Shown in pieces: positions 23,162 through 32,616 of a stretch of 36,302 bases of DNA; the stretch's first letter is position 1; each line of letters opens with the position of its first letter. The position numbers and the translations under genes are program-made. This DNA comes from an uncultured Burkholderiales bacterium (GTDB lineage: Bacteria > Pseudomonadota > Gammaproteobacteria > Burkholderiales > Burkholderiaceae_E): the NCBI GenBank assembly GCA_903903975.1, contig CAIVAS010000216.1, positions 1-36,302 on the forward strand, read 5' to 3'. The notes under the pieces are model-generated. The model saw only the letters and a list, made by a program, of their open reading frames with translations, searched no databases and was not told where the DNA came from.

Positions 23162-24676
23162 ATGGCTGTTCAAGTCCCGACACCCCAGCAGCTTCGACAG
23201 GTGGCCGATGAAATCGGCCTGTCGCTCACCGATGCCGATGTGACCTCGTTCATTGATCTGCTGCGACCCAACGTCGCGGCCTACAACGTCGTCGATGCCT
23301 TGCCCGACAACCTGCCGATCGTGCGCTATCCGCGCACCCCGGGCTATCGGCCCTCCGCCGAGGAAAACAAATACAACGCCTGGTATGTGAAGACCACGGT
23401 GCAGGGCGCCTCGCGCGGCAAGCTCAAGGGCCGCACAATTGTGCTCAAGGACAATGTGATGCTGGCCGGCGTGCCGATGATGAATGGCGCCGCAACGCTC
23501 GAAGGCTATATGCCCAACATCGATGCGACCATCGTCGAGCGGATCCTGGATGCCGGCGGCACCATCGTCGGCAAGTCGCATTGCGAAAATTTCTGTCTGT
23601 CGGGCGGCAGCCATACCAACGCCACAGGCGCAGTTCACAACCCGCACAAGATGGGCTACTCGGCGGGCGGTTCGTCCTCGGGCAGCGCGGCACTGGTGGC
23701 CGCAGGCGAAGTCGATATGGCGATCGGCGGCGACCAGGGCGGATCGATCAGGATGCCCTCGTCTTTTTGCGGCACCTACGGCATGAAGGCCACCCACGGC
23801 CTGGTGCCCTACACCGGCATCATGCCGATCGAGATCTATGTTGATCACACCGGCCCGATCACCGCCAATGTGTCCGACAACGCCTTGCTGCTCGAAGTGC
23901 TCGCCGGCAACGACGGCTACGATCCGCGCCAGTACAACGTCAAGACCCATGCCTATACCAAGTCCCTCGAGGGCGGTGTCAAGGGCATGAAGATCGGCAT
24001 CGTCACCGAGGGCTTTCAGCAGCCCAATGCAGAGGCAGTGGTCAACGAGAAGGTCCGTGCCGCCGCCAAGCGGCTGGGCGATCTGGGCGCCGACGTCAGC
24101 GAAGTCTCGATCCCGTGGCATATGCTCGGTGGCGCGCTCTGGATGCCGATCGGCGTTGAAGGCCTCACCCAGACCATGATGCACGGCGACGGCTATGGGG
24201 TGAGTCGCCCCGACCTCTACGTCACCAGCCTGATGGACTTTCATCGCAACTGGCGCACCCGCGCCAACGAGATGTCGGAGACCACCAAACTGTTCACGCT
24301 GTTTGGCACCTACATCCGCAAGCACTACGGCAGCCGCTACTACGGCAAGGCGATGAATCTCACCCGCCTGCTCACCGCCGCCTACGATGCCGCGCTGGCC
24401 GAGTACGACCTGCTGCTGATGCCGACCACCGCGATCAAGGCGACCAAGCTGCCGGCACCCGACGCGAGCCGCGAAGAGATCATCGAATTGGCCTTCAACA
24501 TGATCGCCAATACCGCGCCCTTCGACATCAGCCATCACCCGGCCATGGCGATCCCGTGCGGCATGGCCGATGGTTTGCCGATCTCGATGATGCTGATCGG
24601 CAAGCACTACGACGAACCGACCATCTACAAGGCGGCCTATGCTTTCGAGCAGTCGGGCGACTGGAAGAAGATGTGA
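23162..24676 (+). CDS. Amidase-signature family amidase
   Basis: This 504-residue cytoplasmic amidase carries the Ser-cisSer-Lys triad of the amidase-signature family: K96 in TIVLKDNVML, S171 in SAGGSSSGSAAL and S195 in GDQGGSIRMPSSFCG. The spacings of 75 and 24 residues equal those of fatty acid amide hydrolase. The N-terminal ~70 residues before the core (PTPQQLRQVADEIGLSL) resemble enantioselective amidases of the Rhodococcus type, which hydrolyse aliphatic and aromatic amides to the acid and ammonia. A strong AGGAGG lies 7 bases before the ATG. It follows an amide-type transporter, so it probably acts on the imported compound; release of ammonia fits the nitrogen-control sequences upstream. 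GatA-type transamidation is unlikely because no GatB/C partner is present. Confidence 0.94.
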   Translation: MAVQVPTPQQLRQVADEIGLSLTDADVTSFIDLLRPNVAAYNVVDALPDNLPIVRYPRTPGYRPSAEENKYNAWYVKTTVQGASRGKLKGRTIVLKDNVMLAGVPMMNGAATLEGYMPNIDATIVERILDAGGTIVGKSHCENFCLSGGSHTNATGAVHNPHKMGYSAGGSSSGSAALVAAGEVDMAIGGDQGGSIRMPSSFCGTYGMKATHGLVPYTGIMPIEIYVDHTGPITANVSDNALLLEVLAGNDGYDPRQYNVKTHAYTKSLEGGVKGMKIGIVTEGFQQPNAEAVVNEKVRAAAKRLGDLGADVSEVSIPWHMLGGALWMPIGVEGLTQTMMHGDGYGVSRPDLYVTSLMDFHRNWRTRANEMSETTKLFTLFGTYIRKHYGSRYYGKAMNLTRLLTAAYDAALAEYDLLLMPTTAIKATKLPAPDASREEIIELAFNMIANTAPFDISHHPAMAIPCGMADGLPISMMLIGKHYDEPTIYKAAYAFEQSGDWKKM

Positions 24677-24683
24677 TCGTCCG

Positions 24684-24713
24684 CGGGGCCGGCGGCGTCA
24701 GCCTGCGGCCCCG
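24684..24713. terminator. Hairpin between convergent amidase and peptide-transporter genes
   Basis: CGGGGCCG (24684-24691) and CGGCCCCG (24706-24713) form a perfect 8-bp stem with a 14-base loop. It lies just after the amidase stop and overlaps the last codons of the convergent ATPase gene. No T tract follows on either strand, so it may be a weak bidirectional stop or only a barrier. Confidence 0.45.
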
Positions 24714-26377
24714 TCCTGTCGGCTGAAATCCCAGCGCCGACCGGGTGCAGCCGACAGCAGTGCCTGGGTATAAGGATGCCTGGGCCGGCCCAGTACCTCG
24801 CTCGCGCTGCCGTATTCCACCAGCTTGCCCTGGCTCATCACGCCGACCCGATCGCAGATCTGCGCGGCCACCCTCAGGTCGTGGGTGATGAAGAGCACCG
24901 CAAGATTCAATCGTTCGCGAATATCGTCGAGCAGCTCGAGCACCTGCTTTTGCACCGAGACATCGAGCGCCGACACCGCCTCATCGGCCACCAGCACCTG
25001 AGGCGCCATCGCCAGCGCCCGCGCAATGCATAGCCGCTGACGCTGACCGCCCGAGAATTCATGCGGATAGCGCTCGAGCGCGGTCGGGTCGAGGCGCACC
25101 AGACTCATCAGCTCGCGCGCCCGCGCAATCGCCTCGGCGCGGCTCGTGCCGAAATACATCGGTCCTTCGATGATCGACTCGCCGGCGGTGCGTCGCGGGT
25201 TGAGCGAGCGATAGGGGTCCTGAAAGATGATCTGGATGCGCCGGCGCATCTCGCGCATCTCGCCACGCGAGCGATGGCCGATCTCATCAGCCCCCAGGAA
25301 GACCTTCCCGCCGCTCAGATCGATCAGCCGCACCACGCAGCGCGCAAGCGTCGACTTGCCCGAGCCTGATTCGCCGACGATGCCCACGGTCTGCCCCGGC
25401 GAAATTTCGAGACTGACATCATCGACCGCCCGCACTTCGCGGCGGCGCTGAAACAGCCCGCCGCTCACATAGGTCTTGATCAGATGCTCGATGCGAAGCA
25501 CCGGCTTGAGCAGCAGTTCGGTTTGGCCAGCAGACGGATCATCCGGCGGCACGATCGAGGGCACCGAGGCGATCAGCATCCGGGTGTAGTCGTGCGATGG
25601 CTCGCGCAGCACCTGCTGGGTCGGGCCGGCTTCGACCAGTTCGCCATGGCGCAGCACCGCCACCCGATCCGAGATTTCGGCGACCACGCCGAAATCATGG
25701 GTGATGAACAGCACGCCGGTACCGTGCGTGGTCTGCAGCTCGCGAATCAGCTTGAGGATCTGCGCCTGCGTGGTCACATCGAGCGCGGTGGTCGGCTCGT
25801 CGGCAATCAGCAGCGCCGGATCAAGCACCAGCGCCATCGCGATCATGATGCGCTGACGCTGGCCACCCGAGAGCTGATGCGGATAGGCCTCGTAGATGCG
25901 GGGCGGGTCGGGCAGTCGCACATGCAGCAGGATGTCGAGCACCTTCTCGCGCCGCGCACGGGCCGACAGCGCGGTGTGCTTGCGCAGCACTTCGTCGATC
26001 TGATCGCCGCAGGTCATCACCGGATTGAGCGCGGTCATCGGCTCCTGGAAGATCATCGACATGCGCACGCAGCGCGCCTCGCGCAGCCACTGCGCGCTCG
26101 CCGTCAGCACATCGGTGCCGGCCAGCAGGATCTGCCCGCCGCTCGGTGCAAGCCCGCGCGGCAGCAGACCCATCACCGCCTGCGCAATCACCGACTTGCC
26201 CGAGCCCGATTCGCCCACCAGACAGACCACCTCGCCACGCTGCACGGTGAGATTGACGCGCTCGACCGCATGGGTGCGATCGGCGCCGGGCGGCAGACTG
26301 ATCGACAGCTCGCGAAGCTCGAGCGCCGGCGGCGCCGATGAGGCCGATGGGGACGGTTCAGTGCGGTTGATGATCAC
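24698..26377 (-). CDS. Dipeptide/oligopeptide-type ABC transporter, fused double ATPase (DppD-DppF/GsiA-like)
   Basis: This 559-residue protein joins two ATPase domains that are separate in Dpp and Opp systems. The first (about 20-270) has Walker [10 protein letters not shown], signature [15 protein letters not shown] and Walker [15 protein letters not shown]. The second (about 300-550) has [24 protein letters not shown] and [14 protein letters not shown]. Both end in the oligopeptide-type C-terminal region ([13 protein letters not shown]). It energises uptake through the two permeases upstream. The start is GTG at 26377, overlapping the stop of the DppC-like permease; no better ATG exists near the domain start. 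The order binding protein, permease, permease, fused ATPase matches glutathione- and peptide-type operons. The ligand could be a peptide, opine or glycoside fragment. Confidence 0.93.
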   Translation of the reverse strand: MIINRTEPSPSASSAPPALELRELSISLPPGADRTHAVERVNLTVQRGEVVCLVGESGSGKSVIAQAVMGLLPRGLAPSGGQILLAGTDVLTASAQWLREARCVRMSMIFQEPMTALNPVMTCGDQIDEVLRKHTALSARARREKVLDILLHVRLPDPPRIYEAYPHQLSGGQRQRIMIAMALVLDPALLIADEPTTALDVTTQAQILKLIRELQTTHGTGVLFITHDFGVVAEISDRVAVLRHGELVEAGPTQQVLREPSHDYTRMLIASVPSIVPPDDPSAGQTELLLKPVLRIEHLIKTYVSGGLFQRRREVRAVDDVSLEISPGQTVGIVGESGSGKSTLARCVVRLIDLSGGKVFLGADEIGHRSRGEMREMRRRIQIIFQDPYRSLNPRRTAGESIIEGPMYFGTSRAEAIARARELMSLVRLDPTALERYPHEFSGGQRQRLCIARALAMAPQVLVADEAVSALDVSVQKQVLELLDDIRERLNLAVLFITHDLRVAAQICDRVGVMSQGKLVEYGSASEVLGRPRHPYTQALLSAAPGRRWDFSRQDGAAG

Positions 26378-27342
26378 AGGCGCCGGCTCATCTTGGGGTC
26401 GAGCGTGTCACGCAGGCCGTCACCCAGCACATTGACCGCCAGCACGGTGAGCGCCAGAAAAAGGCCCGGATAGAAGATGTTGTGCGGATGGATGCGAAAG
26501 AGCGAACGGCCCTCGGCAATGATGTTGCCCCAGCTCGGAATCTCGGGCGGTATGCCCATGCCGAGAAACGAGAGGGCAGCCTCCGAGAGCATCGCCGAGG
26601 CACACAGAAAGGTGCCCTGCACGATCAGCGGTGCCAGCGTATTGGGCAGCACATGGCGCACAAGCAGCATGATCGTGGGCGCGCCCACCGAGATCGCCGC
26701 CTCGACATAAGGTTCTTCGCGAACGCTGAGTACGACCGATCGCACCAGTCGCACGACGCGCGGCACATCGGGCACCACGATCGCCAGGATCACGGTGGTG
26801 AGTCCGCCTCCCCAGACCGCTACCAGCGCGATCGCCAGCAGGATGCCGGGGATGGCCATCAGCCCGTCCATCAGACGCATCACCGGGCCATCGAGGCGTC
26901 TGGCAAACCCCGCCACCAGGCCGATCACCAGACCGATCGAGATCGCGATCACCGACACCGTGAACCCGACCACCAGCGACACGCGCGTGCCATAGAGCAC
27001 CCGGCTGTAGACATCGCGTCCGAGGTTGTCGGTGCCGAACCAGGCGGTGTGCTCGCGGCTTTCGCCGTCGGCATTGGTGAGGGTGATCTCGGCACCGGGC
27101 TTGCGATTGCGCGCGGCGGCATCGATCTCGGTCGGGTCGACCGTGCCGAGCCAGGGCGCCAGCAGCGCAATCAGCAGCATCACCATGAGGATCAGGCCGC
27201 CGACCATGACCGCGCGATGGCGCAGCACGCGACGCCAGCGCAAGACCGGCGTCGACGGCCCTCCAGGTGGCAAAGGCGGCGCAGGCAAGCCCGACGCTCG
27301 GTCGAGCGACTCAGTAGCGGATTCGGGGGTCGAGGAAGGCAT
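26374..27342 (-). CDS. Dipeptide/oligopeptide-type ABC transporter permease (DppC-like)
   Basis: This 322-residue inner-membrane permease begins with a ~40-residue cytoplasmic tail rich in Pro and Ser, followed by the first helix ([22 protein letters not shown]) and the conserved periplasmic segment [24 protein letters not shown]. The ATPase-contact (EAA) loop is [30 protein letters not shown], and the end [15 protein letters not shown] is typical of DppC. The start lies 32 bases inside the end of the DppB-like gene, an unusually long overlap; a downstream start would remove part of the tail only. It pairs with the DppB-like permease in the membrane. Confidence 0.93.
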   Translation of the reverse strand: MPSSTPESATESLDRASGLPAPPLPPGGPSTPVLRWRRVLRHRAVMVGGLILMVMLLIALLAPWLGTVDPTEIDAAARNRKPGAEITLTNADGESREHTAWFGTDNLGRDVYSRVLYGTRVSLVVGFTVSVIAISIGLVIGLVAGFARRLDGPVMRLMDGLMAIPGILLAIALVAVWGGGLTTVILAIVVPDVPRVVRLVRSVVLSVREEPYVEAAISVGAPTIMLLVRHVLPNTLAPLIVQGTFLCASAMLSEAALSFLGMGIPPEIPSWGNIIAEGRSLFRIHPHNIFYPGLFLALTVLAVNVLGDGLRDTLDPKMSRRL

Positions 27343-28252
27343 AGCCGATATCGATCAGCAGATTGACCAGCAGGTATCCGCAGGAAAACAGCAGAATCAG
27401 CGCCTGGATCACCGGGAAATCACGTGACAGCACCGCCTCGACCGTGAGGCGCCCGAGGCCGGGAATGGCAAACACGCTCTCGGTCACCACCGCCCCGCCG
27501 ATCAGCACCGCCAGACCGATGCCGATGATGGTCAGGATCGGCACCGCCGCATTGCGAAGCGCATGCCCCACCAGCACCTCGCGGTCGGTCAGACCCTTGG
27601 CCCGCGCGGTGCGGATGTAGTCTTCGTTGAGCACCTCGAGCACGCTGGTGCGGGTGATGCGCGCAATCAGCGCGATATAGCCCACCGACAAGGCCACACT
27701 CGGCAGGATGAGCCGCTCGATGAACGGCCAGAAACCATCGGCGATCCTGGCATAGCCCTGTACCGGCAGCCATTCGAGCTCGACCGCAAAGACATAGACC
27801 AGCAGATAGCCCAGCACGAAGAGCGGCAGCGAAAAGCCCATCACTGACAGGCCCATCACCAGCCGATCAATCCAGCTGCCCTGTTTGAACGCGGCCAGCA
27901 CGCCAAGCGGCACCGCCACCGCCACCGCCAGCACCAGGGCACATGCCCCGAGCGCAAGGGTTGGTTCGAGACGCTGGGCGATGAGGTCGGCCACCGGCTT
28001 CTTGAAGAAGAAGCTCTGCCCGAGATCGCCCTGCACCAGTCTGCCGAGCCAGATCGCGAACTGCACCGGGATCGGCTTTTCAAGCCCGAGCCGTTCGCGG
28101 ATATCGCGGACCTGCTCATTGGTCGCGGCATCGCCGGCGATGACCGCCGCCGGATCGCCGGGCACCATCCGCAGCAGACCGAACACCAGCACCGCCACGA
28201 TCAGCAGCACCGGAATCACCGCCAGGACACGGCGGAGGATGAAGCTCAGCAT
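27311..28252 (-). CDS. Dipeptide/oligopeptide-type ABC transporter permease (DppB-like)
   Basis: This 313-residue inner-membrane permease has the standard N-terminus of the family (MLSFILRRVLAVIPVLLIVAVLVFGLLRMVPGDPA), a long periplasmic part with LGLEKPIPVQFAIWLGRLVQGDLGQSF, and the EAA loop YIRTARAKGLTDREVLVGHALRNAAVPIL. The last helix ends [16 protein letters not shown], as in DppB. Six hydrophobic segments are visible. It starts 48 bases after the binding-protein gene; that gap contains no recognisable promoter, so co-transcription is likely. Confidence 0.94.
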   Translation of the reverse strand: MLSFILRRVLAVIPVLLIVAVLVFGLLRMVPGDPAAVIAGDAATNEQVRDIRERLGLEKPIPVQFAIWLGRLVQGDLGQSFFFKKPVADLIAQRLEPTLALGACALVLAVAVAVPLGVLAAFKQGSWIDRLVMGLSVMGFSLPLFVLGYLLVYVFAVELEWLPVQGYARIADGFWPFIERLILPSVALSVGYIALIARITRTSVLEVLNEDYIRTARAKGLTDREVLVGHALRNAAVPILTIIGIGLAVLIGGAVVTESVFAIPGLGRLTVEAVLSRDFPVIQALILLFSCGYLLVNLLIDIGYAFLDPRIRY

Positions 28253-28300
28253 CGAAGATCAGGCGCTGGTGGTCGGAAATCGGCGACGAACACGGCAGCC

Positions 28301-29878
28301 CTAGCTCTTCTTCAGCCCCCAGAACACCGTGATCGGCGCCTTGAAGGTGTACTCGAGCTTGCGGTTCATGGCGCCCACGAAACGCGCCTCACCCAGCGGC
28401 ACGAACACGCCGACCTCGGTATTGCGCTCCTGCACTTCGCGAGCGATGTCGCGCTTGGCCTCAAGCGTGTCGGCGCGGGTATAGGCGTTGCGCAAAAACT
28501 CGAACTTGTCGTCGCAGGGCCAGCCGAGGAAGGAGGTCTTGCAGTTGGCATTGAGCACCGTGCGACCGATTGGGTCGAGCGCATCGCGCGCATCGTAGAA
28601 GGACATGAAAAAGCTCCAGCCGCCGTCGGCAATTTTGTCTTTCTTGCGCAGACGGGCGCCCATCGACTGCCAGTCCATCGGGGCGAGCTGCACCTTGAAG
28701 CCTGCACGCTCAAGCTGCTGCTTGGCCAGCGGCCCGAGCGGCGCGAGCGTCGGCAGGTCGGTCGGATAAGGAATCACCACCGGGGTGCCGTCATAGCCGG
28801 CGTCCTTGAGCATCTGCTGGGCACGCTTGACATCGCCCTGGAAAAAGCCGGCTGAACCCGCGTCGGTCGCCAGCTGCGAGCCGCAGAAATACATCGACTT
28901 GCAGACCTTGTAGTAGCGCGGATCGCCAATCACGCCCTTGAGTATCTGCTCCTGGTTGAGCGCGACCATCGCCGCCTGACGGACTTTGACATTGTCGAAG
29001 GGCGGAAAGGCCCAATTCATGCGGCCAAAGTACTGGCCACTGCTGAAGGGCAGGACGGTGATCGCCTTGTCCTTTTCGACCAGCGGCAACAGGTCGGTCG
29101 GCACGATCTCGACCATATCGACTTCGCCGCGGGTGAGTGCGCTGACCGCGGTCTGAGCATCCGGGATCGCCAGCCACTCGATACGCTCGACCATCGCGAC
29201 CTTGCCACCGGCAAATCCGGACGGCGGCTCGGCGCGCGGCTTGTATTTCGGATTGCGCACATAGACCACCTTCTCGCCCGGCTTCCACTCGTCGGCCTTG
29301 AAGATGAAGGGCCCGGAGCCGATCACCTTCTCGGGCCCGATCGGCTCGGAGGCCGGCGTCTCGGCCACGCGCTTTGGCATGATCAGCATCGGCGACAGGC
29401 TCGGCTTGGCCAGCGTCTCGAGGACCAGCGCATAGGGCTCCTTGAGCTTGAGCCGGAAGGTCTTGGCATCGACCCCCTCGAAGCCGGCAATCGACGGTGC
29501 AAGCCGCAGTCCGGACGGGTCTCGCTGCACGAAGCGCTTGATCGAGGCGATGCAGTCGTCACTGGTGACCGGCGTGCCGTCGTGCCATTCGAGACCGTCG
29601 CGCAGCACGAAGGTGTAGACCAGCTTGTCGGCACTCACCGTCCACCTGGACGCCATTTGCGGGCGCACCTCGTTCTTTTCGTCGAAGGCGACCAGCTGAT
29701 CCCAGACCATATGGCCGTGGTTGCGCACGATGTATTGCGTGCTCACCAGAGGATCGAGCACCTTGATGTCGGAGTGCATCACGACTTTGAGGGTCTGCGC
29801 CTGCACGAGGCCCGAAAATGCCGAAAGTCCAGCAACCAGCGCAAGGGCTGCCATGACGCGAGTGAAGCGGGCTTGCAT
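28301..29878 (-). CDS. ABC transporter substrate-binding protein, family 5 (DppA/OppA-like)
   Basis: This 525-residue periplasmic receptor is the first gene of the peptide-type transporter. Residues 1-27 form a Sec signal (MQARFTRVMAALALVAGLSAF, cleavage near VQA-QT). The mature protein shows DIKVLDPLVSTQYIVRNHGHMVWDQL near its start and TFVLRDGLEWHDGTPVTSDDCIASIKR, the SBP_bac_5 signature. Two cysteines nine residues apart in CKTSFLGWPCDDKF, and CKSMYFC further up, could form periplasmic disulfides. Many members of this family in soil and water bacteria bind non-peptide compounds, so the ligand is left open. A ribosome site GGAGACATC precedes the ATG. It is divergent from the acyl-CoA ligase gene. 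Confidence 0.93.
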   Translation of the reverse strand: MQARFTRVMAALALVAGLSAFSGLVQAQTLKVVMHSDIKVLDPLVSTQYIVRNHGHMVWDQLVAFDEKNEVRPQMASRWTVSADKLVYTFVLRDGLEWHDGTPVTSDDCIASIKRFVQRDPSGLRLAPSIAGFEGVDAKTFRLKLKEPYALVLETLAKPSLSPMLIMPKRVAETPASEPIGPEKVIGSGPFIFKADEWKPGEKVVYVRNPKYKPRAEPPSGFAGGKVAMVERIEWLAIPDAQTAVSALTRGEVDMVEIVPTDLLPLVEKDKAITVLPFSSGQYFGRMNWAFPPFDNVKVRQAAMVALNQEQILKGVIGDPRYYKVCKSMYFCGSQLATDAGSAGFFQGDVKRAQQMLKDAGYDGTPVVIPYPTDLPTLAPLGPLAKQQLERAGFKVQLAPMDWQSMGARLRKKDKIADGGWSFFMSFYDARDALDPIGRTVLNANCKTSFLGWPCDDKFEFLRNAYTRADTLEAKRDIAREVQERNTEVGVFVPLGEARFVGAMNRKLEYTFKAPITVFWGLKKS

Positions 29879-29949
29879 GATGTCTCCTGCGGATCTTCAG
29901 CGGATGAGGTGTCAGGGAAAGCCGCCGCAGCGACAGACCGGCAGCGAGT

Positions 29950-30057
29950 CTTGACGATCCACCGGAAGGCGTCAAGCCGAAGGGAATCGAAATCCGTGGC
30001 CGATTTCCGATCCGAGAAAAAAAGTTGATTTTTAAAAACCGGATCCCGGTCATCAAC
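29950..30057. promoter_or_regulatory. Inverted repeats in the divergent spacer upstream of the binding protein and acyl-CoA ligase
   Basis: The 269-base gap 29879-30147 holds CTTGACG-N13-CGTCAAG (29950-29976) and a nested repeat in which GTTGAT (30024-30029) and ATCAAC (30052-30057) enclose ACCGG-ATC-CCGGT (30038-30050). Read on the minus strand the inner hairpin is followed by TTTTTAAAAA, which resembles an attenuator or terminator in front of the transporter operon. The A/T-rich run 30016-30038 stands out from the GC-rich surroundings. No hexamer pair was convincing as a promoter. Confidence 0.35.
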
Positions 30058-30147
30058 AGGTCGGCGAAAGCCTCGCCAGCGATGGGCATGCGCTTGCGAG
30101 TCGGTTAGCATCGGGGGTTGCGCGCGATACGTCCTGCGGAGATCGTC

Positions 30148-31851
30148 ATGCCCCCCAATTCCCTGTCTTCCCTGTCCTATGACCACGGCACGTCTGAAGC
30201 CAAACTGATCGGCGAGACCATCGGGTCGGCCTTCGATCGGACGGTCGCACGCTTTGCCGATCGGGACGCGCTGATCGTGCGCCATCAGGACGTGCGGTGG
30301 ACCTGGGCCGAACTCGGCGCACGGGTCGACGCCCTGGCGGCGGGTCTGCTCGCGATCGGGCTGGTGCCGGGCGACAGGATCGGCATCTGGGCGCCCAACT
30401 GCTCGGAATGGACGCTGATGCAGTTCGCGACCGCCAAGGCCGGCCTGATCCTGGTCAATATCAATCCGGCCTACCGACGGGCCGAACTCGACTACGCGCT
30501 CAACAAGGTTGAGTGCAAGGCGCTGGTCCTGGCACCGGCGCTCAAGACCAGCGACTACCTGGCGATCGTGCAGGACCTCGCCCCGGAGCTTGCCAGCGCG
30601 GCGCCTCACCAGTTGCACGCCGCGGCGCTGCCGCATCTGCGCAGCGTGATCCGGCTGGGAACGCAGTCGACTCCGGGCATGGTGAACTTCGATCAGATCA
30701 TGCAGGCGGGCGGCGAGGCGCAACGCGCCCAACTGGCCGAGCTCGCAGGCACGCTGCAGTTCGACGACCCGATCAACATCCAGTTCACCTCGGGCACCAC
30801 CGGCTTTCCGAAGGGCGCAACGCTCACCCACCGCAACATCCTGAACAACGGCTTTTTCGTCGGCGAAGCCATCCGGCTGACCCCTGAAGACAGGCTGTGC
30901 GCGCCGGTGCCGCTTTATCACTGCTTCGGCATGGTGATGGCCAACCTCGGCTGCATGACCCATGGCGCAGCGATGGTCTATCCGTCTGATGCCTTCGATC
31001 CGCTGGCAGTGCTTGAGACGGTGCAGGCCGAGCGCTGCACCGCGCTCTACGGCGTGCCGACGATGTTCATTGCCGAGCTCGACCATCCGCGCTTTGCCGA
31101 ATTCGATTTGTCGTCGCTGCGCACCGGCATCATGGCCGGCTCGCCCTGCCCGATCGAGATCATGAAGCGCGTGCAGTCGCAGATGCATCTGCGCGAGATG
31201 ACGATCGCCTACGGCATGACTGAAACCTCGCCGGTCTCGACACAGAGCTCGGTCGACGACTCGCTCGAACGACGCGTCTCGACGGTCGGGCGTGTGCAGC
31301 CGCATATCGAGGTCAAGATCGTCGATTCGCAGGGACGCATCGTGCCGCGCGGCGTCACCGGGGAGTTTTGTACCCGGGGCTATTCGGTGATGCGGGGCTA
31401 CTGGAACGATCCTGAGAAGACCCGCGACGCGGTAGATGTTGCCGGCTGGATGCACACCGGCGATTTAGCCACGATGGACGAGGAGGGCTACGTCAATATC
31501 GTGGGGCGCCTGAAGGACATGGTCATTCGCGGTGGTGAAAATGTCTATCCGCGCGAGATCGAAGAATTTCTCTATCGGCACCCCAAGGTGCAGGACGTCC
31601 AGGTGGTTGGGGTGCCCGATCCGAAGTACGGCGAAGAGCTCTGTGCATGGATCTTGCTGCGCAGTGGACAGACTGCAACACCTGAAGAAATCAGGGAATT
31701 TTGCCGCGGACAAATCGCTCATTATAAAATTCCGAGGCATATCTGTTTCGTTGACGCCTTCCCGATGACGATCACCGGCAAGGTCCAGAAATATCTGATG
31801 CGCCAGCAAAGCATCGACACCCTCGGTCTGACCGAACAGAAAACCGCGTAA
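30148..31851 (+). CDS. AMP-binding medium/long-chain fatty-acyl-CoA synthetase (FadD/ACSF2-like)
   Basis: This 567-residue adenylating enzyme is predicted to activate fatty or related acids to CoA thioesters in the cytoplasm. The phosphate loop [17 protein letters not shown] begins at residue 214, the adenylate motif YGMTETSP at 355, the hinge [20 protein letters not shown] lies in the C-terminal third, and the catalytic lysine is K545 in ITGKVQK. These are all intact, unlike those in the truncated ligase at the start of the window. [21 protein letters not shown] is typical of the ACSF2-like branch. The ATG at 30148 is preferred to an upstream TTG because GCGGAGA lies 6 bases before it. The last ~120 bases are visibly richer in A/T. 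A TetR regulator gene follows 36 bases later and an acyl-CoA dehydrogenase is nearby, fitting fatty-acid-type beta-oxidation. Confidence 0.94.
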   Translation: MPPNSLSSLSYDHGTSEAKLIGETIGSAFDRTVARFADRDALIVRHQDVRWTWAELGARVDALAAGLLAIGLVPGDRIGIWAPNCSEWTLMQFATAKAGLILVNINPAYRRAELDYALNKVECKALVLAPALKTSDYLAIVQDLAPELASAAPHQLHAAALPHLRSVIRLGTQSTPGMVNFDQIMQAGGEAQRAQLAELAGTLQFDDPINIQFTSGTTGFPKGATLTHRNILNNGFFVGEAIRLTPEDRLCAPVPLYHCFGMVMANLGCMTHGAAMVYPSDAFDPLAVLETVQAERCTALYGVPTMFIAELDHPRFAEFDLSSLRTGIMAGSPCPIEIMKRVQSQMHLREMTIAYGMTETSPVSTQSSVDDSLERRVSTVGRVQPHIEVKIVDSQGRIVPRGVTGEFCTRGYSVMRGYWNDPEKTRDAVDVAGWMHTGDLATMDEEGYVNIVGRLKDMVIRGGENVYPREIEEFLYRHPKVQDVQVVGVPDPKYGEELCAWILLRSGQTATPEEIREFCRGQIAHYKIPRHICFVDAFPMTITGKVQKYLMRQQSIDTLGLTEQKTA

Positions 31852-31882
31852 AAGAATTAATTCTTTAGAATTAGGCTATATT
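31851..31882 (+). promoter_or_regulatory. Palindromic operator and -10-like box in front of the TetR gene
   Basis: AAAGAATTAATTCTTT (31851-31866) is a perfect 16-bp palindrome that begins on the last base of the acyl-CoA ligase gene. The half-site AGAATTA occurs again at 31867-31873, 14 bases from its first occurrence. TATATT (31877-31882) could be a -10 hexamer; the palindrome covers where a -35 would sit. Such an arrangement suits autorepression by the TetR protein encoded next. The hexamer lies only five bases before the ATG, so a transcript from it would be leaderless. The A/T content is far above the surroundings. Confidence 0.55.
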
Positions 31883-31887
31883 TCGTC

Positions 31888-32580
31888 ATGACAACAGAAA
31901 GAAAGAAAACCATCGCGGCTGCCAAGCCAAAGGGCGCAACAAAGCGCAGCGCGCCCGCCCCTCGCGGCCGCAAAACCGCCGAAGCTGCGGCTGCACCTCT
32001 CCCTGCAGGACCGAAGCCTCTTTCACCGGTCCTGGCGGCGGCGGCGGAGCTGCTCGACGAAAAGGGCTTTGAAGGTCTGAGCACCACCGCGGTGGCTCAC
32101 CGGGCGAAGGTGAGTACGGCCACCGTCTACCGTGACTACCCGGACAAGCTCGCGATCCTGAGGGCGCTGATCGTGCATGTCACGATTTCTCGTCAGGATT
32201 TCCTGGTCGCGTCCTTTTCGAGGATCGCTGAAGCGCCCGACTGGCGAGAACCACTCGCCGAAACGCTCCGGAAGGCCTACCACCTGAGGATGAAGTCGCC
32301 GGGGGGTGGCTCGACACGGCGCGCGCTGCAACACTCGCCCGAGCTCTGGTTGTGGGACGAAAAGCATACCGAGGAGCTTGCCGAGGTCTGCGCCAAGTTC
32401 ATCCGCAAGCGCAAACCGGCGATGACGCCAGCGACCGCCAAACGCATCATGCTGGCAGGCATCACCGCCTCAGCGGCCCTTCTCGACATCGCCTGTCTGA
32501 TGCCGGTTCGCAGCGGCCAACTCGTCGTCGAAGAATGTGTCGCGATGTCCGAAGCCTATCTCGCACCCCATCTCGACTGA
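31888..32580 (+). CDS. TetR-family transcriptional regulator with basic N-terminal tail
   Basis: This 230-residue DNA-binding regulator has a TetR helix-turn-helix at about residues 47-95 (AAAELLDEKGFEGLSTTAVAHRAKVSTATVYRDYPDKLAILRALI, cited in parts: STTAVAHRAKVSTATVYRDY is the HTH). The rest is an all-helical ligand/dimer domain without recognisable specificity. The first ~45 residues are an Ala/Lys/Pro/Arg-rich disordered tail (ERKKTIAAAKPKGATKRSAP), longer than in most family members, which could add non-specific DNA contact. No ribosome site stands before the ATG. The gene follows the acyl-CoA ligase in the same direction and converges with the acyl-CoA dehydrogenase, so it may control both; a palindrome lies directly upstream. 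Confidence 0.9.
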   Translation: MTTERKKTIAAAKPKGATKRSAPAPRGRKTAEAAAAPLPAGPKPLSPVLAAAAELLDEKGFEGLSTTAVAHRAKVSTATVYRDYPDKLAILRALIVHVTISRQDFLVASFSRIAEAPDWREPLAETLRKAYHLRMKSPGGGSTRRALQHSPELWLWDEKHTEELAEVCAKFIRKRKPAMTPATAKRIMLAGITASAALLDIACLMPVRSGQLVVEECVAMSEAYLAPHLD

Positions 32581-32588
32581 GACCGGTG

Positions 32589-32609
32589 CCGCCCGCCTGA
32601 TGCGGGCGG
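32589..32609. terminator. Bidirectional hairpin between TetR and acyl-CoA dehydrogenase genes
   Basis: CCGCCCGC (32589-32596) and GCGGGCGG (32602-32609) form a perfect 8-bp stem with a 5-base loop, centred in the 36-base gap between two convergent genes. No T tract follows on either strand. Position and stability favour a shared terminator. Confidence 0.6.
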
Positions 32610-32616
32610 ATGCCGC

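Noticed and set aside
22985-24607. Long open frame opposite the amidase gene
   Set aside because: The sense strand encodes a complete amidase with correct triad spacing; the antisense translation is featureless.
29779-31455. Long open frame opposite the fatty-acyl-CoA ligase
   Set aside because: It spans the divergent control region and part of another gene, and has no domain.
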